Shown here: positions 44,944 to 56,300 of the stretch, piece after piece | Layout of the letters: each line of letters opens with the position of its first letter | Numbering within the stretch: the stretch's first letter is position 1 | Source: Thelonectria olida | Lineage: Eukaryota; Ascomycota; Sordariomycetes; Hypocreales; Nectriaceae | Reading direction: 5' to 3' | NCBI GenBank assembly: GCA_020736575.1 | Contig: JAGPYM010000012.1 | Location: 558,001 to 622,000, forward strand | Length of the DNA: 64,000 nt | Made by a program: the position numbers and the translations under genes | Notes under the pieces: generated by a model | Seen by the model: the letters and a program-made list of their open reading frames with translations, nothing else | The model's database searches: none | What the model was told of the DNA's origin: nothing

Positions 44944-45707
44944 TGTGGCGGCTGGCTTTGAGATGTCAAGGCTGATTTGACGAATGAAGGTGTGGTGATG
45001 GTGGCTTGCTTGGAATGGGTGATGAGTGAGAGCTTGAGAGGGGTGAATATGGCGGGGTTGGAGGTTGAGGGATGGATGTCTCACATCGGCGGGATCCGAA
45101 GGCCGTGTTTGGTGGTTATGCAGCACCACGCAGCATTAGGCATTAACACAGGTCAATGGATCTATCAATAAAAAGAAAATATCAATGGCAAAGATATGAT
45201 TTGACAATAATTGGAAGGTCACAACGGGCAAGTAACATTGAAACCCCACCTTTGCCGTTGGTCGTTCAGTTGTTATCATTTGTTTGCACCTTCAAGGCCC
45301 TTCACTGTCCCTTATCAGCAACTGATAGTCGATGAGGGGTCGACGTTATGCAAGTTCCCCTCAACCACCGGCACATGAGACTTGCCGTCCCAATGAAAGC
45401 GCGACCATGGTCTTCTCTTTCCCGAGTCTAGGCCGGCCGGCGGCGCGAATGCGGGCTGATGGCAGGTGCAGGTGCAGATGGGATGGGAGGGCAGGTTAAA
45501 CCTTTGTGGCAGGAGCGAATCGAGCTGGTGTTGCACTACCTGCTCTAGTGACTTATTACTACATATGTACTACGTGCATTCCGTGTCTTACTTATACCCT
45601 CCCCTCTCATCGGCAGACGCCTCAGTTTAGCCAAACTCTATGAATACACTGCAACTCCTCTTAGCTTCTGAGACGATCCGTCATCATCTGAGTATCAGTC
45701 AACCACC
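44944..45707. promoter_or_regulatory. Shared promoter of the thymine salvage pair, with GATA motifs
   Basis: 764 bases between divergent starts. Three GATA-type sites are visible: TTATCA (TGATAA on the minus strand) at 45274-45279, TTATCA at 45312-45317 and TGATAG at 45323-45328. The last two face each other five bases apart. Paired HGATAR sites are typical targets of the AreA/NIT2 nitrogen activators of filamentous fungi. Regulation by such a factor is inference. Confidence 0.55.
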
Positions 45708-46900
45708 ATGTCTGCCGACGCTGCTGTTAGCAAAGAGGGCCTCGTCATCCCCGTACGTCGACTAATATTCATCCCTCTTCCCCTCACGCCTCACGAGCTA
45801 ACTTCTTATTCTTCTTCCCTAATAAGCTTATCGACTTCTCCCGATTCCTCACCGGGCCCCCCGCAGAGCGTAATGAGACAGCCAAGGCAATCCTCCATGG
45901 CTTTCAAACCGCGGGCTTCATCTATCTCAAGAACTACGCCATCCCAAGCGAAGATGTGAAGCATGCGTTCTCAGTGTCGGCGCGCTTCTTTGACCAGCCA
46001 GATGAGGACAAGATGAAGCTGTGCTGGACCACGCCCGAGGCCAACCGCGGCTACTCGGCGCCTGGCCGTGAAAAGGTATCGCAGCTCATGGACATCGGCG
46101 ACGTGGAAAAGGTTCGCGCTGCTGCCCCTGACCTGAAAGAGAGCTTCGAGATTGGCCGTGAAGGCGAACCCGACCACCCAAACCAATGGCCCGTTGAGAA
46201 GGGCTCTGTAGTTGGGTTCCAAAACGATACACTCGGCTTCTTTGAACAGTGTAAGAATTTGCATGTCGAAGTCATGAGAGCCATTGCTGTCGGCATGGGT
46301 CTGGACGAGACCTTCTTTGACTCGTTTGTAGACGTTGGTGATAACACGCTGCGACTACTCCATTATCCTTCGGTAAAGTCTGAAGTCTTCAAGATCAACC
46401 CTGGTGCTGTGCGTGCGGGAGAGCATAGTGTAAGTGCGAAGCTCACGCATATTCTGTTTTGGATATACTACTGACACAGTATTACTAAGGACTATGGCTC
46501 CATCACCCTCCTCTTCCAAGACAACAGAGGCGGACTGCAAGTCAAGAGCCCCACGGGCCAGTTTGTCGATGCTACTCCTATTGAAGGCACTGTGGTCATC
46601 AATGCTGGCGATTTGCTTGCGCGATGGAGCAACGACACCATCAAGAGCACTATTCACCGTGTGGTCGAGCCGCCACGAAAGGTGGAGGACTCGTATCCTC
46701 CGCGATACAGTATCGCGTAAGTTCTCTATTGTAGCGTCTGTTGCACTGTATTCTAACGCAGTCTTAGCTACTTTTGCAACCCCAACTTCAAGAGTCATAT
46801 TGAGGCGTTGCCGGGGACATACGCGACAGAGGAGGAAAAGAAGTATGAGGGCATCAACAGCGGCGATTACTTGGTGCAGAGACTCACAGCTACTTATTGA
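45708..46900 (+). CDS. Thymine 7-hydroxylase (thymine dioxygenase)
   Basis: Exons 45708-45752, 45827-46429, 46490-46716 and 46768-46900 give 335 aa, the length of characterised fungal enzymes. It is a 2-oxoglutarate/Fe(II) dioxygenase that oxidises the methyl of thymine in three steps to 5-hydroxymethyluracil, 5-formyluracil and isoorotate. The sequence follows the Neurospora enzyme closely: GLVIP|LIDFS, ILHGFQTAGFIYLKN, TTPEANRGYSAPGREKVSQL, RLLHYPSVKSEVFKINPG. The iron triad is His215-x-Asp217 (split by an intron at GEHS|DYGS) and His272 in STIHRVVEPP. Arg288 in RYS binds 2-oxoglutarate. The end is YEGINSGDYLVQRLTATY. No targeting signal is visible, so it is probably cytosolic. The divergent neighbour decarboxylates its product, so the pair forms a complete thymine-to-uracil route. 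Confidence 0.94.
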
Positions 46901-47807
46901 GAGGCCATCTGTGGTACGATAAACACTAGCCCTATGAATCTGAAGCGCCATCGACACTCATCGAGTGTAAGCTGCTAGGGCTCAAGAAACAAACCCGCAG
47001 CATAGGCTACATGTCCGAATCATTCGGCTCGGCAAATGAAGGCGACTTCCTCGTGCCCACTCATGACGATCCGTGTAATTACCTGAAACAAATCTCGCAG
47101 TATTCCGGACAAAGTTCTTCGTAAGCGGGAAGCAAAGTACCGTCTGGGCTTGACTACTGGGAAAAGAACTTCGGTACCAGTAAACCGTGCCCCGCAAGGC
47201 GTTTTGCAATATACCCGCACTTTGAGACTTTTGTCCTTGCCGTCGATTCCGTCGTAAGGAAACGACCGAGCTGAGCATAGCAGGTCGGACATGTCCACGC
47301 GTCCTATTGCGAAAACTGGCGTGACACGCCGTCCGCAGTCCTCGATAGTCGTCAACTGCGCCTCGCTCAAGTCTCGACGATACTATTCTCAGCCCGTGCC
47401 AACCCTGATCTGGCTGGCTTCGAATCTCCGCCCAAGGACTGGCGCAAGGGTATTCGTATCCAACGAGCCGACTTCCGAACAAGTCTGGAACCAGAGCCAG
47501 TTCAGGCGGGCTGTGCCGAAGTACGAATAATGCGAGCATTTTCGGTCTTGCTGCGTTGTCTGGGGTTTATGGGGTTCTTTTGTCCGTTTCAGCCTCAAAC
47601 AGCCTGGCTTACTGGTCTGGGCAGTGTCCGAAGTACGAAGGAGCCAGTCATGTAAGCGACCAAGGTTCATAAAGGAAATGACCTCGCCGGAGTGTATAAG
47701 TGAAGGCAGCAGTGCAATTGGACTTCATAAACGGGGGCGGCTGGGCCTGGACGGCGAAGCTGATCGTGTGTCCTACGCTGATTTCCTCGACTCTTCTGGA
47801 AGCCAAT
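46901..47807. other. Intergenic region before the aspartic protease gene
   Basis: About 900 bases. A 185-codon minus-strand frame (46982-47539) shows no protein family features. A 12-base direct repeat CCGAAGTACGAA occurs at 47516-47527 and 47628-47639, 180-290 bases before the protease start. Confidence 0.45.
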
Positions 47808-49304
47808 ATGTCGGTGCTCAGAGTCGCTGCTGGTCTCATGGCCGCCGTGGCCATGGCTGACGCCTCGACTGGCTTCCCTGGCGCAAAGATTGGAGATGGC
47901 TTCATGCATGTTCCCGTCAAGAGAGACGGCAGAGTCGTTGAAACTAATGTTTCCAACCAGATCGAGTTGTACTCGATAGAAAGTACGTATCGTCGCAACG
48001 TCTCATCTTGCACTGGATATTAATAGTTGACTCTAGTTGAGATTGGATATCCTCCTCAGAAAACTATCGTCTCAATCGACACTGGCTCGTCTGAGCTTTG
48101 GGTTAATCCCAACTGTAGCAGCGTTCCCACCTCGTTTGGGCAAAGAGCCCGCTGCGAAAAGGTTCCATTGTTCAATGTCTCCGAGTCATCGTCTGTAGAG
48201 GGTCCCGGGGGCTCTCAGACCATCTCATACGGTAGCTTGGGCGAGGAACTCACTGCCGTCCGGATGGACATGTATGAGGATACTGTTGTTGTCGGTGGTA
48301 AGCCACCCGATTCAACCCGTCTTCTTTAGCTAAAACTGACCTTTGTAGATGCTGAACTTAGATCGCAACGTCTCGGCGTTTCAACAGAAGTCAAGGGTCT
48401 CCCTATGGGCATCATGGGCCTCGCCCCATCCATGAGCGGCTGGGCCATCAACGAGACCTACCCTCTCTTCCTCGACAACATGTCCCTGCAAAAGATGATC
48501 AACAGTCGAGCGTACAGCATTGGCCTTGGGCCTATGGGCAACTCGACTGGATCTCTCATCTTTGGAGGTATCGACGCCAAGAAGTTCACGGGAACGCTTG
48601 CAAAGCAACACATCGTTAAGTCGACAGACGGCAAGGCGCGGCTCACAATCGAGTACGAGTCGCTGAGCATCAGCTCCAAAGACATTGGCTCCAAGACGTT
48701 CAACGTGGCAGACAAGAACGTTCTTATCGACACTGGGAATACCTTTAGCAAGCTGGAGGCAAGCTTGGTAAAGGAGCTTTGGAACGTAACAGGCGCCAAG
48801 CTGAGCGAGAGTATCGGATGGCCCCTCGTTGACTGCAAGATCCGGAAGCTGCCCGGAGGTCTCACATTTGGATTCACCGGCACCGAGGTGACTGTTTCCT
48901 TCAGCGATCTGATTTACGAGGTCGACAACACCTGCGTGTTTGGCATCCTCCCCGTCGAGGACGGAGGTCAGCAGATTCTAGGCGCAACGTTTCTGCGATC
49001 TGCCTACGCCGTATTCGACCTGGACAACAAGAACATCCATCTCGCGCAATACGAGGACTGCGGCTCCGACGTCATCACCATCGGCTCTGGCGAGAGTGCG
49101 GTTCCCAGGCTCAAGGGCGGGTGCAGCGATTACTTCAACAGCACGACGACGACGACGGCGACGGCGAATCCCAGCGCCACTGGAACTTCTTCGCTTGCGG
49201 CAGCGACTCCTGTGCATGCCGGGACGGGTTCCATCATGGGAGCGTCGCCCGTGGCTGCTGTGATAGCAATTGCGGCCTTGATGGGCTTGGCGGATGGGGT
49301 TTGA
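47808..49304 (+). CDS. Secreted GPI-type aspartic protease (yapsin-like)
   Basis: Exons 47808-47982, 48037-48297 and 48349-49304 give 463 aa. An N-terminal signal peptide (VLRVAAGLMAAVAMADA) leads to a short propeptide ending near KR. The mature A1-family domain has two catalytic Asp motifs: SIDTGSSELW (Asp73) and LIDTGNTF (Asp273). The substrate flap region is SYGSLGEE and the C-terminal lobe has ILGATFLRSAYAVFDLDN. After about 400 the sequence is Ser/Thr-rich (STTTTTATANPSATG) and ends in a hydrophobic tail (SPVAAVIAIAALMGLADGV), as expected for GPI attachment. Such enzymes sit at the plasma membrane or wall and process surface proteins. The yapsin comparison is by architecture. Confidence 0.9.
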
Positions 49305-50077
49305 AGACGGACAGATATGATGCTGAAGGAAATAAAGAGTCTAAACACGGCACGTACAGCAATGATGCCCTGGGGAAGCAGCAGTGCGAAGCTCTAACCA
49401 ACTGAGCCGCGGTCCAATGTCGTTGGTCTTACGAGCAGGTCTGCGTCATGAGCTGCCTAAGCAAAGCTGGAGCTTCTTGGTCGTTGGCAGAACGTCTTTC
49501 TCGCTCTCCGCTCGCAGTTGCTTTGGATATGTACATCGCGAAACTGCCGCAAAAGTCGCCCACCATTGAGTGGTAGGCATTTGCATATTCATGGGCGAGT
49601 CCGCTAATGGATGAGCCAGCTCGAAGAACCCCCAGAAAAGCCAGGTCGGAAGCTGCCTCGGCAGGCTCACTGCCATCTTATAGCTTAGCCTAATCACTCA
49701 GACGAGCGGACTTCGCTCCCGCCCGTCTCGGGATATAATATAATAATAACCGAATTCAAATAAATAATTAAATCATCACAAATGCATTCTCTTCCATCGT
49801 GATTGATAAAGAAGAGAAATTCATACCGAGGTCTGCGTCCCTGGTTGTCTTTCGTTCACAAGGCCCCACGCCATCTGCTTCAACTGACAGCCGTGACGCT
49901 AAGCTAAAACAGGCAATAAGCACATGCGAATTGGATTGCCATCATCCTCAACAATTGTCAACTCCCGTCAACTTGGCGAGATCAACTTGCAGCAATCACG
50001 ACACCACCAATTCTTATACAAACATCCTACGTCTTGTACGCACCTTCTGCAGACGATTGAACCGTCCGCAATCAAAA
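49305..50077. other. Intergenic region with tRNA-like D-arm and AT-rich patch
   Basis: 773 bases with no supported coding frame. On the minus strand near 49410-49391 lies GCTCAGTTGGTTAGAGC, which matches a tRNA D arm exactly. The rest of a tRNA (anticodon stem, T arm) is not found. An AT-rich patch of about 45 bases follows at 49733-49778, before the PHS1 promoter. Confidence 0.5.
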
Positions 50078-50869
50078 ATGGCACCCACATCTTCGTCCCC
50101 AGCCCAGAAACGGCAGCCCTCCGTCCTCAACAAGAGCTACCTGATCCTCTACAACTCCATCTCCGCCGTCGCCTGGAGCGTCGTCCTCGGACGCACGATC
50201 TCTCTGTTGATACTTCACGGGCCGAAACATGTCTACTTTGGGGCCGGCGAGTGGACAAAGTGGACGCAGACCGTCGCCGTCATGGAGATTCTGCACTCCG
50301 TCCTAGGTAACCCCTTCCCCATTGTCACGATGACCAAACGTTCCCGACGACGCTGACCACTACTCGCAGGCGTCGTTCGCGCTCCCTTCTTCACCACCGC
50401 CATGCAAGTCGCCTCCCGCCTTCTCCTCGTCTGGCCCATCGTCGACGTCTTCCCCGGCCTCGCGCTTTCCAGCTGGTACTCGTCCATGCTCATCGCCTGG
50501 TCCCTCACCGAAGTCATTCGATACACCTTCTTCGCCCTCTCGCTCTCCGGCTTCCAGCCCAAGCCTCTGACGCTGCTTCGCTACTCGACCTTTTACATCC
50601 TCTACCCCATTGGCATTTCCAGCGAGTGCAACCTCATCTGGAAGGCCATTGAGCCCGCCGGAGATGTGCACCCGTACTTCCCATACGCCTTGTATGCCGT
50701 CCTGGCCGTTTACGTTCCTGGTAAGAATACCCCTACCAATTACAATGTTTCTGTCGAGAAACACAATTTCTAACATCATGTAGGCTCTTTCATCCTGTTT
50801 ACCCACATGATGTCCCAGCGACGCCGCGTGATGCGCACCCTCAAGGCCGAAAGCAAGAAGGCCCAGTAA
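50078..50869 (+). CDS. PHS1: Very-long-chain 3-hydroxyacyl-CoA dehydratase Phs1
   Basis: Exons 50078-50306, 50370-50720 and 50784-50869 give 221 aa. Phs1 is the ER-membrane dehydratase of the fatty acid elongation cycle, acting after the ketoreductase and before the enoyl reductase, and it feeds sphingolipid synthesis. The catalytic Tyr and Glu are in YPIGISSE (Tyr155, Glu162). Several hydrophobic segments fit the six-helix membrane topology (for example SYLILYNSISAVAWSVVLG, VASRLLLVWPIVDVFP, AWSLTEVIRYTFFAL, YALYAVLAVYVPGSF). The end SQRRRVMRTLKAESKKAQ is a basic, Lys-rich ER-retention-like tail. Both introns are GT-AG with phase-1 junctions at Gly codons. Confidence 0.95.
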
Positions 50870-51147
50870 ATCCACTATATCGAGCTGCTGTATTATGATG
50901 GTGCTGTATAAAAGAAGTTGGTGTTGACAGGTCATGTTGATGAATAGAATAGTCGGCGTAGGCAGAGTCGACAAATAGCGGACATGTGTAAAAGGGGTGA
51001 CACTAAAGATTCTAGATGGTCGGGCATAGAATAATGTAATAATATCATGAAACACATCACGTATATCAGTCCTTGTAAGCATATGATCCCATCCGGTAAG
51101 CATGGTAGCCTCTCTCGTCCCGAATAGCAAGTCCTTTATATCGAGAC

Positions 51148-52746
51148 TCAGATGAGAGAAGGAGCAGTGTCGTCCCCGTCTCGAGCCTTGTCTTTCTCGC
51201 CTTGCGCAGTGTCTTTCCACACTTCCGCTGGGTCTTCCACGTCTAGAAACTTATCTTCCACCTCGGGAGGTTTCTCTTCCACGTTTGAAGGTTTCTGTTC
51301 CAACTTAGGAGATTTCTCTTTCACGTCTTGCGATGTATCTTTCACATCCTCCAACAGAGGCCTGTCCTCGACGCTGCTCTCGTACCAGTCATTCTGCAGC
51401 CACTCCGCAACCAACCCCGCGGCATCCTTTGATAGTGCCTCGTACCCAGGATTCTCTCGTGGTGTGAACATGTCTGCCCGCCTTGTTAGTCCATTTCCTC
51501 TTCCTTTACCCCCTCTCCACGTAAGGAAAAAAGACGACTTACTCATATGCGCCAGCGTCTCATCCGTCGCCTTGTTGTTGATAGCCTCCTTCCACAGCCC
51601 CGCGCCCTGCTTCTTGGGCACGTTGCAAAACGTCCTCTCCGACCCCAGCACCGTCCCGACCATGCTGACCTGCTTTGCCGACGCCCCCTTGCCCAGCCGC
51701 GTGTACAGATTGCCGAACCCCACGCCCAGCTCCTCGCGCAGCTGGCCTAGGAAGCCCACGCGCTTCTTCAGCTCCTCTGGTCGCGCGAGGCACCCAACGA
51801 ACTCGAGGTGCGACGTCGCCCACGACCACCCTTCGCTGATGTGATCGCGGTTCATCCAGGCCGCGCTGCCTGCTGCGACGGCTGCGGCCCCGGCACCCGC
51901 GTACATGGCCATCTTGCCCCATTTCTGCCAGCCCTGTTGCTGCGCCGGGCCGGCGGGCGGAAGAGCTGCGACCGGGGCTTTTGCGAAAGGGGCACTGCTG
52001 CTGGCCGCCTTGTTCGCGCCCCAGAGAGACGCACCGAGACCGCTAAGCTGCGAAAAGGCGCTGGCAGCCTGCGTGGCTTGCTGATAGTGGCCTTCGGCGC
52101 CGTGAGCGACGACTCCGGGAGAGATGCCCAGGTAGGGCGTGTCAAAAGCCAGGACGCCCTGGATGTAGGGGAACATCAGGCCGTTGAAGGAGGGCGAGTC
52201 TGGCTTCTGGATACCGTCTTCGGAGTAGATGGGCTTGTCCGAGGCCAGGGCGATGAGCAGCTCGGCGGCGACGATGCCGCCCATGGAGTGGCCGATGAGG
52301 ATGGTGTGGACCGACGGATCAACGGTGGGCGAGGGTGTGCCTGCTGAGACTTCCAAGTCGATCACCTTCTCCTCCAGCCTGTGAACGATTTCTCCTGTAA
52401 GCTTGGAGAGGACTTCCATATCCCGTAGGACTACTGTGGGAGAACATACCAATCGCGAAAGCGGCTCACGCACTGCCCCAAATCCCCTCTCGTCTCATAC
52501 TTGGGATACACGAGCACCTCGACATTGATCTTGGGCAGAGCCTCTGCGACAAGATCGCGAAGATGCTTGGTGAACTGATAGTCCGGGCCAAACGTGTCCT
52601 CGCCGCCCTAAGAATTCGTGGGTGACATCAGCGACGCTCTGGATTGTTACGGCGCTGAGCTGGGCGGATGACGTCGTGATGGTGGTGGATGGAGAGAAAC
52701 GAACCTTGAAGCCGTGGATAAAACAGAGTAACAGCGTTTTCTTCAT
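51148..52746 (-). CDS. Alpha/beta hydrolase (DUF676-like lipase) with charged repeat tail
   Basis: Four minus-strand exons (52746-52705, 52607-52450, 52378-51543, 51473-51148) encode 453 aa. It opens MKKTLLLCFIHGFKGGEDTF, a lipase-type oxyanion strand. The nucleophile elbow is GHSMGG (Ser about 98), and FDTPYLGISPGVVAHG and the later segment are as in putative serine esterases. A small hydrophobic Ala/Gly stretch (MAMYAGAGAAAVAAGSAAW, about 210-230) may be a membrane-contacting helix. The C-terminal about 80 residues are Lys/Glu/Asp-rich with an irregular repeat around VE-x-K-x-x-(D/E)-VE, so likely disordered. Substrate unknown. The third acceptor is GTTCACAG at 52379; an earlier AG breaks the frame. 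Confidence 0.82.
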
Positions 52747-53355
52747 TTTCCTATCCCGTCGCCCATCAACTTTATCTATAGGTGAAGAGTACGGTCTTTA
52801 AGCGAGGCGTAAGAGGGCTGTGGATGGATGAGGCTGTGTGGCAAAATGTTGAGGCACCTGTTTAAGCCAAAGGTGGCTGCGTGACTTGCCATGCTATCAA
52901 CAGAACACCTGACGTGCAACAAGGCAACATCTCATGTAAAAGCCCTTGCGGTACATATGAGTACGTAGGCAGGAAGGCATCGTCATGAACACTATTCAAC
53001 GTATTTGAAACCGTCGCACTTCAACCAGGAACCTCGCGCTCGTATCAACATCTATTACAATACACTTTACTTTATCTAGACACGCAGTGGCTCAATCGCC
53101 CTTCGCAGGCTCGATGGCGCCCAGCGTCTTCCCTCGACAGCCCTTCCAGGAAGACTCTGAGCGATCCATCCTTTGTATGATATGGTATTCGATTTCCTCC
53201 TTCCCTTCCCCTTTCCTGGAATACACGCATGACGCCTGTCCTTCCCAACGCCGTTACATATATCGTCAAAAAAAAAACCCCTACCCCCGCTGGGAATCCC
53301 AGTCTTGCACAACTTCTCGAGCCGTGGGTACGCTTTGGCTTCGCATTCAAGGGGT
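52747..53355. other. Promoter of the hydrolase gene and 3' flank of STH1
   Basis: 609 bases between two minus-strand genes with no supported coding frame. Confidence 0.45.
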
Positions 53356-56300
53356 CTAATCTTCGTCACTTTGAGCCGCTGTGCTGCCACCATTTTGCTC
53401 CCTCTGCTCCCTCTGCTCCTTCGAGGCACTTGATATCAGCTTGATTCGGGTTCCGCTCGGTTGAGGGGTACCACCACTCCCAGAGGGTGCTACCGAGCTG
53501 TCCTTGCCTCCTTCTTCGAGTTCCAGGAGTTCGGGATGTGCCGTCAGTTCCTCTTGGTACTTGGCATTAAAATGTTCCTGTTCTTGTCAGATCCATGTTG
53601 CTTTCAAAGAAACATGCATTACTCACCAGCATAGTCTTAGCATCCTGGTACAAAATGCTTCCATCCTCGTTGTATGTTTGGCAATTGCGCATCATCAACT
53701 CAAAGTCTCTACGCAGACCGGTGAGACTATTGTATTCCTCCCGCTTGATTCGCGTTTGAATGTGGTTCATGCAGATAGGATTCGAGATGATGACGTAGTA
53801 GTCGGCGTAGTCGCGCTTCGGAGGCAGCTTGATAAACGGTCCGATGATGAGTCGCGTGCCGGCATCTGACGAGTCATCGTTCGCAGGCGGGTCAATGTCA
53901 TCAACCTCAAGAGTCATCATGGCATCGAATATAGCCCGCAAGCTCCTCTGCAGCACCTCACGATGTGGGGTTCGATCGCCGAGACTCACTTTGCTCGGTC
54001 TTCCTTGGGGGCCGCGTCGCTTCTTGGCAGGTGGCTCCTCGCCATCTTCTGCCTTTCGCTTCTCATTTTTGCTGCCAGGCTTGCGACCACGCTTCTTAGG
54101 AGTCTCGACCTCCTCGGTGCTGGCTCTGCTTGCTGATGGGGAATCGTCGCCAGCCATCAGACCATGCTTCTTTATCCGATTCACTTCACGCCTGTCCTTG
54201 CGTGCTTGTTTGCGGGCGGCGGCAGCCTCCGGCGAGTCATCGTCGTCGTCGACGGCCATAAGCCACTGCTCCTCCGTAAGACCGTCATCATATTTCACCT
54301 TGGTGCGCTCACGCGCGCCACGTCCGAGAACCACCTCTTCGGTGTCGTCTGAAACTGGGTTGCCATCGCCCAAGTAAATCTCAGGCAGTTCATCCTCGCC
54401 CATAAGTCGTGGTTTGCCGCCTGCTTTGTTGCCATACGAGGAATTCCTTTGGCGCTCTTCGTCGATCTTCTGGAAGATGGCGATTTCATCGTCGCTACGG
54501 GCAAGAAGCATGTTCAACTCTTCATCTTCCATTTCCTCCTGCTCACCAGATTCGGCCATGTCGGCCGTCTCCAGCAGCGTTCGGAGCATGGCATCACGAT
54601 CTGTTTCCGAAGATTTGTTATCGAAACGACCTGCCTGAATGACCTTGCCATCCATGTCCAACTTGAACCGAGCTCGTTCAAGAATCTTCTCTTCAACCGA
54701 GTTTGAGCTGATGAGTCGAAGAATTCTGACTTCGTTCTTTTGACCGATACGATGCGCACGATCTTGAGCCTGCAAATCCTGATGAGGATTCCAATCAGAA
54801 TCATAGATGATGACGGTGTCGGCGGTCTGCAAGTTCAAACCCAGACCACCTGCACGAGTCGAGAGCAAGAACATAAAGTACTTCGAATCAGGTGCGTTGA
54901 ACTCTCGCAGAAGGTCTGAACGCTCGTCCGACTTGGTCGTACCGTCCAATCGAAGATACTCGGTCTTTCGGTACCGCAGGTAATCTTCCATGATGTCCAT
55001 GATCGCCGTCATCTGGAAGAACATCAAAACACGATGACCGGTAGCTTGGTACTTGGGCAGAATACGATCGAGCAACTCGAATTTGCCAGCCGTTCGCCAC
55101 AAGAGATCGTTGCTGATGTTCAGGGGGTTCATGACATTCTCTACAACATCGAAGACGAAGGGGTGGTTGCAAAGCTTCCGAAGCTGCATGATCATGTTGC
55201 TAAGGCCACGAGCGCCAGTCTTGCCTCCCTTACCATCGCTAACAACCAGCTTGTTATGGGTAACCATTTGCTTGTAGAGACGAGACTGAAGAGCGGAGAA
55301 CTTGCACTTGATGACCTTCTCGGTCTTGTCTGGAAGATCCTTTTCGACATCCTTCTTCAGACGACGGAGCAGGAATGGCCTAAGAACCTTGTGGAGACGT
55401 CGAATGACCAGAATTTGTTCTTCTTCCGTAAGTTCCATCTTGTCCTGGCTTCCGGTATTGGCAAAGGGAGTGTTGAACCATTCGTCGAAGGTCTTGACGG
55501 ACTTAAAGATATTTGGCAGGACAAAGTTGAGCATGGCCCACAACTCAGACAGGTTGTTCTGGAGAGGGGTACCGGTAAGAATCAGTCGGAAGCGGGTGTT
55601 GTAGTACTGTTGGATGGTGGCACTGAGCTTGGAGTTCGTGTTTTTCATACGATGACCCTCATCAATGATCATGTGGAACCATTTAATCTTGCTGAGAATA
55701 GGTCGATCCTTGATGATGTATTCGTACGTCGTAAGAAGCACCTGGAACTTGCCCTGTCGGATCTTATCCTGGTGTTGTTTGCGAGCATTCGGGGGGCCTT
55801 TGTAGACGATACGGGAGACAGAGGGCGCCCACTTCTCGAACTCAAGATTCCAGTTGGTCAGAGTACTGAGGGGAACAATGACCAGGTAGGGGCCAGGCTG
55901 CTGCTTTCGCTCAATCAGATACGTGATCAGACTGATTGTCTGAATGGTTTTTCCGAGACCCATTTCATCAGCCAGAATACCGTTCAGGTTGTTGTTGTAG
56001 AGAGAGATCATCCACTGGAGACCCTTGATTTGGTACTCCTTCAGGGAACCACCAACAAGAATGTTAGCCTGCTCAGTGACCTCTTCTCGAATGCGATGCG
56101 CCACGGCATAGTAATCAATCTTCTTGCTGCTCTCATCATCTTCATCAAGCTCGCTCTCATCCTCCTCAATGAAGGTCTCGGCCTCGTTGCCGTAACGCTC
56201 GGCAGCCTCTCGTTGTTGGGCCTTGACAGAGGATGCAAGCTGGTGCAAGAAGCCATCTGTCTGCTTGAGCAAGTGGGTGATACGAGTATCCTTCGCTTGG

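Noticed and set aside
44944..45129. N-terminal extension of isoorotate decarboxylase from ATG 45129
   Set aside because: The 62 extra residues are His/Pro-rich and lie before the conserved family start at 44943.
46982..47539. 185-codon minus-strand frame
   Set aside because: No protein family features. It overlaps the protease promoter region.
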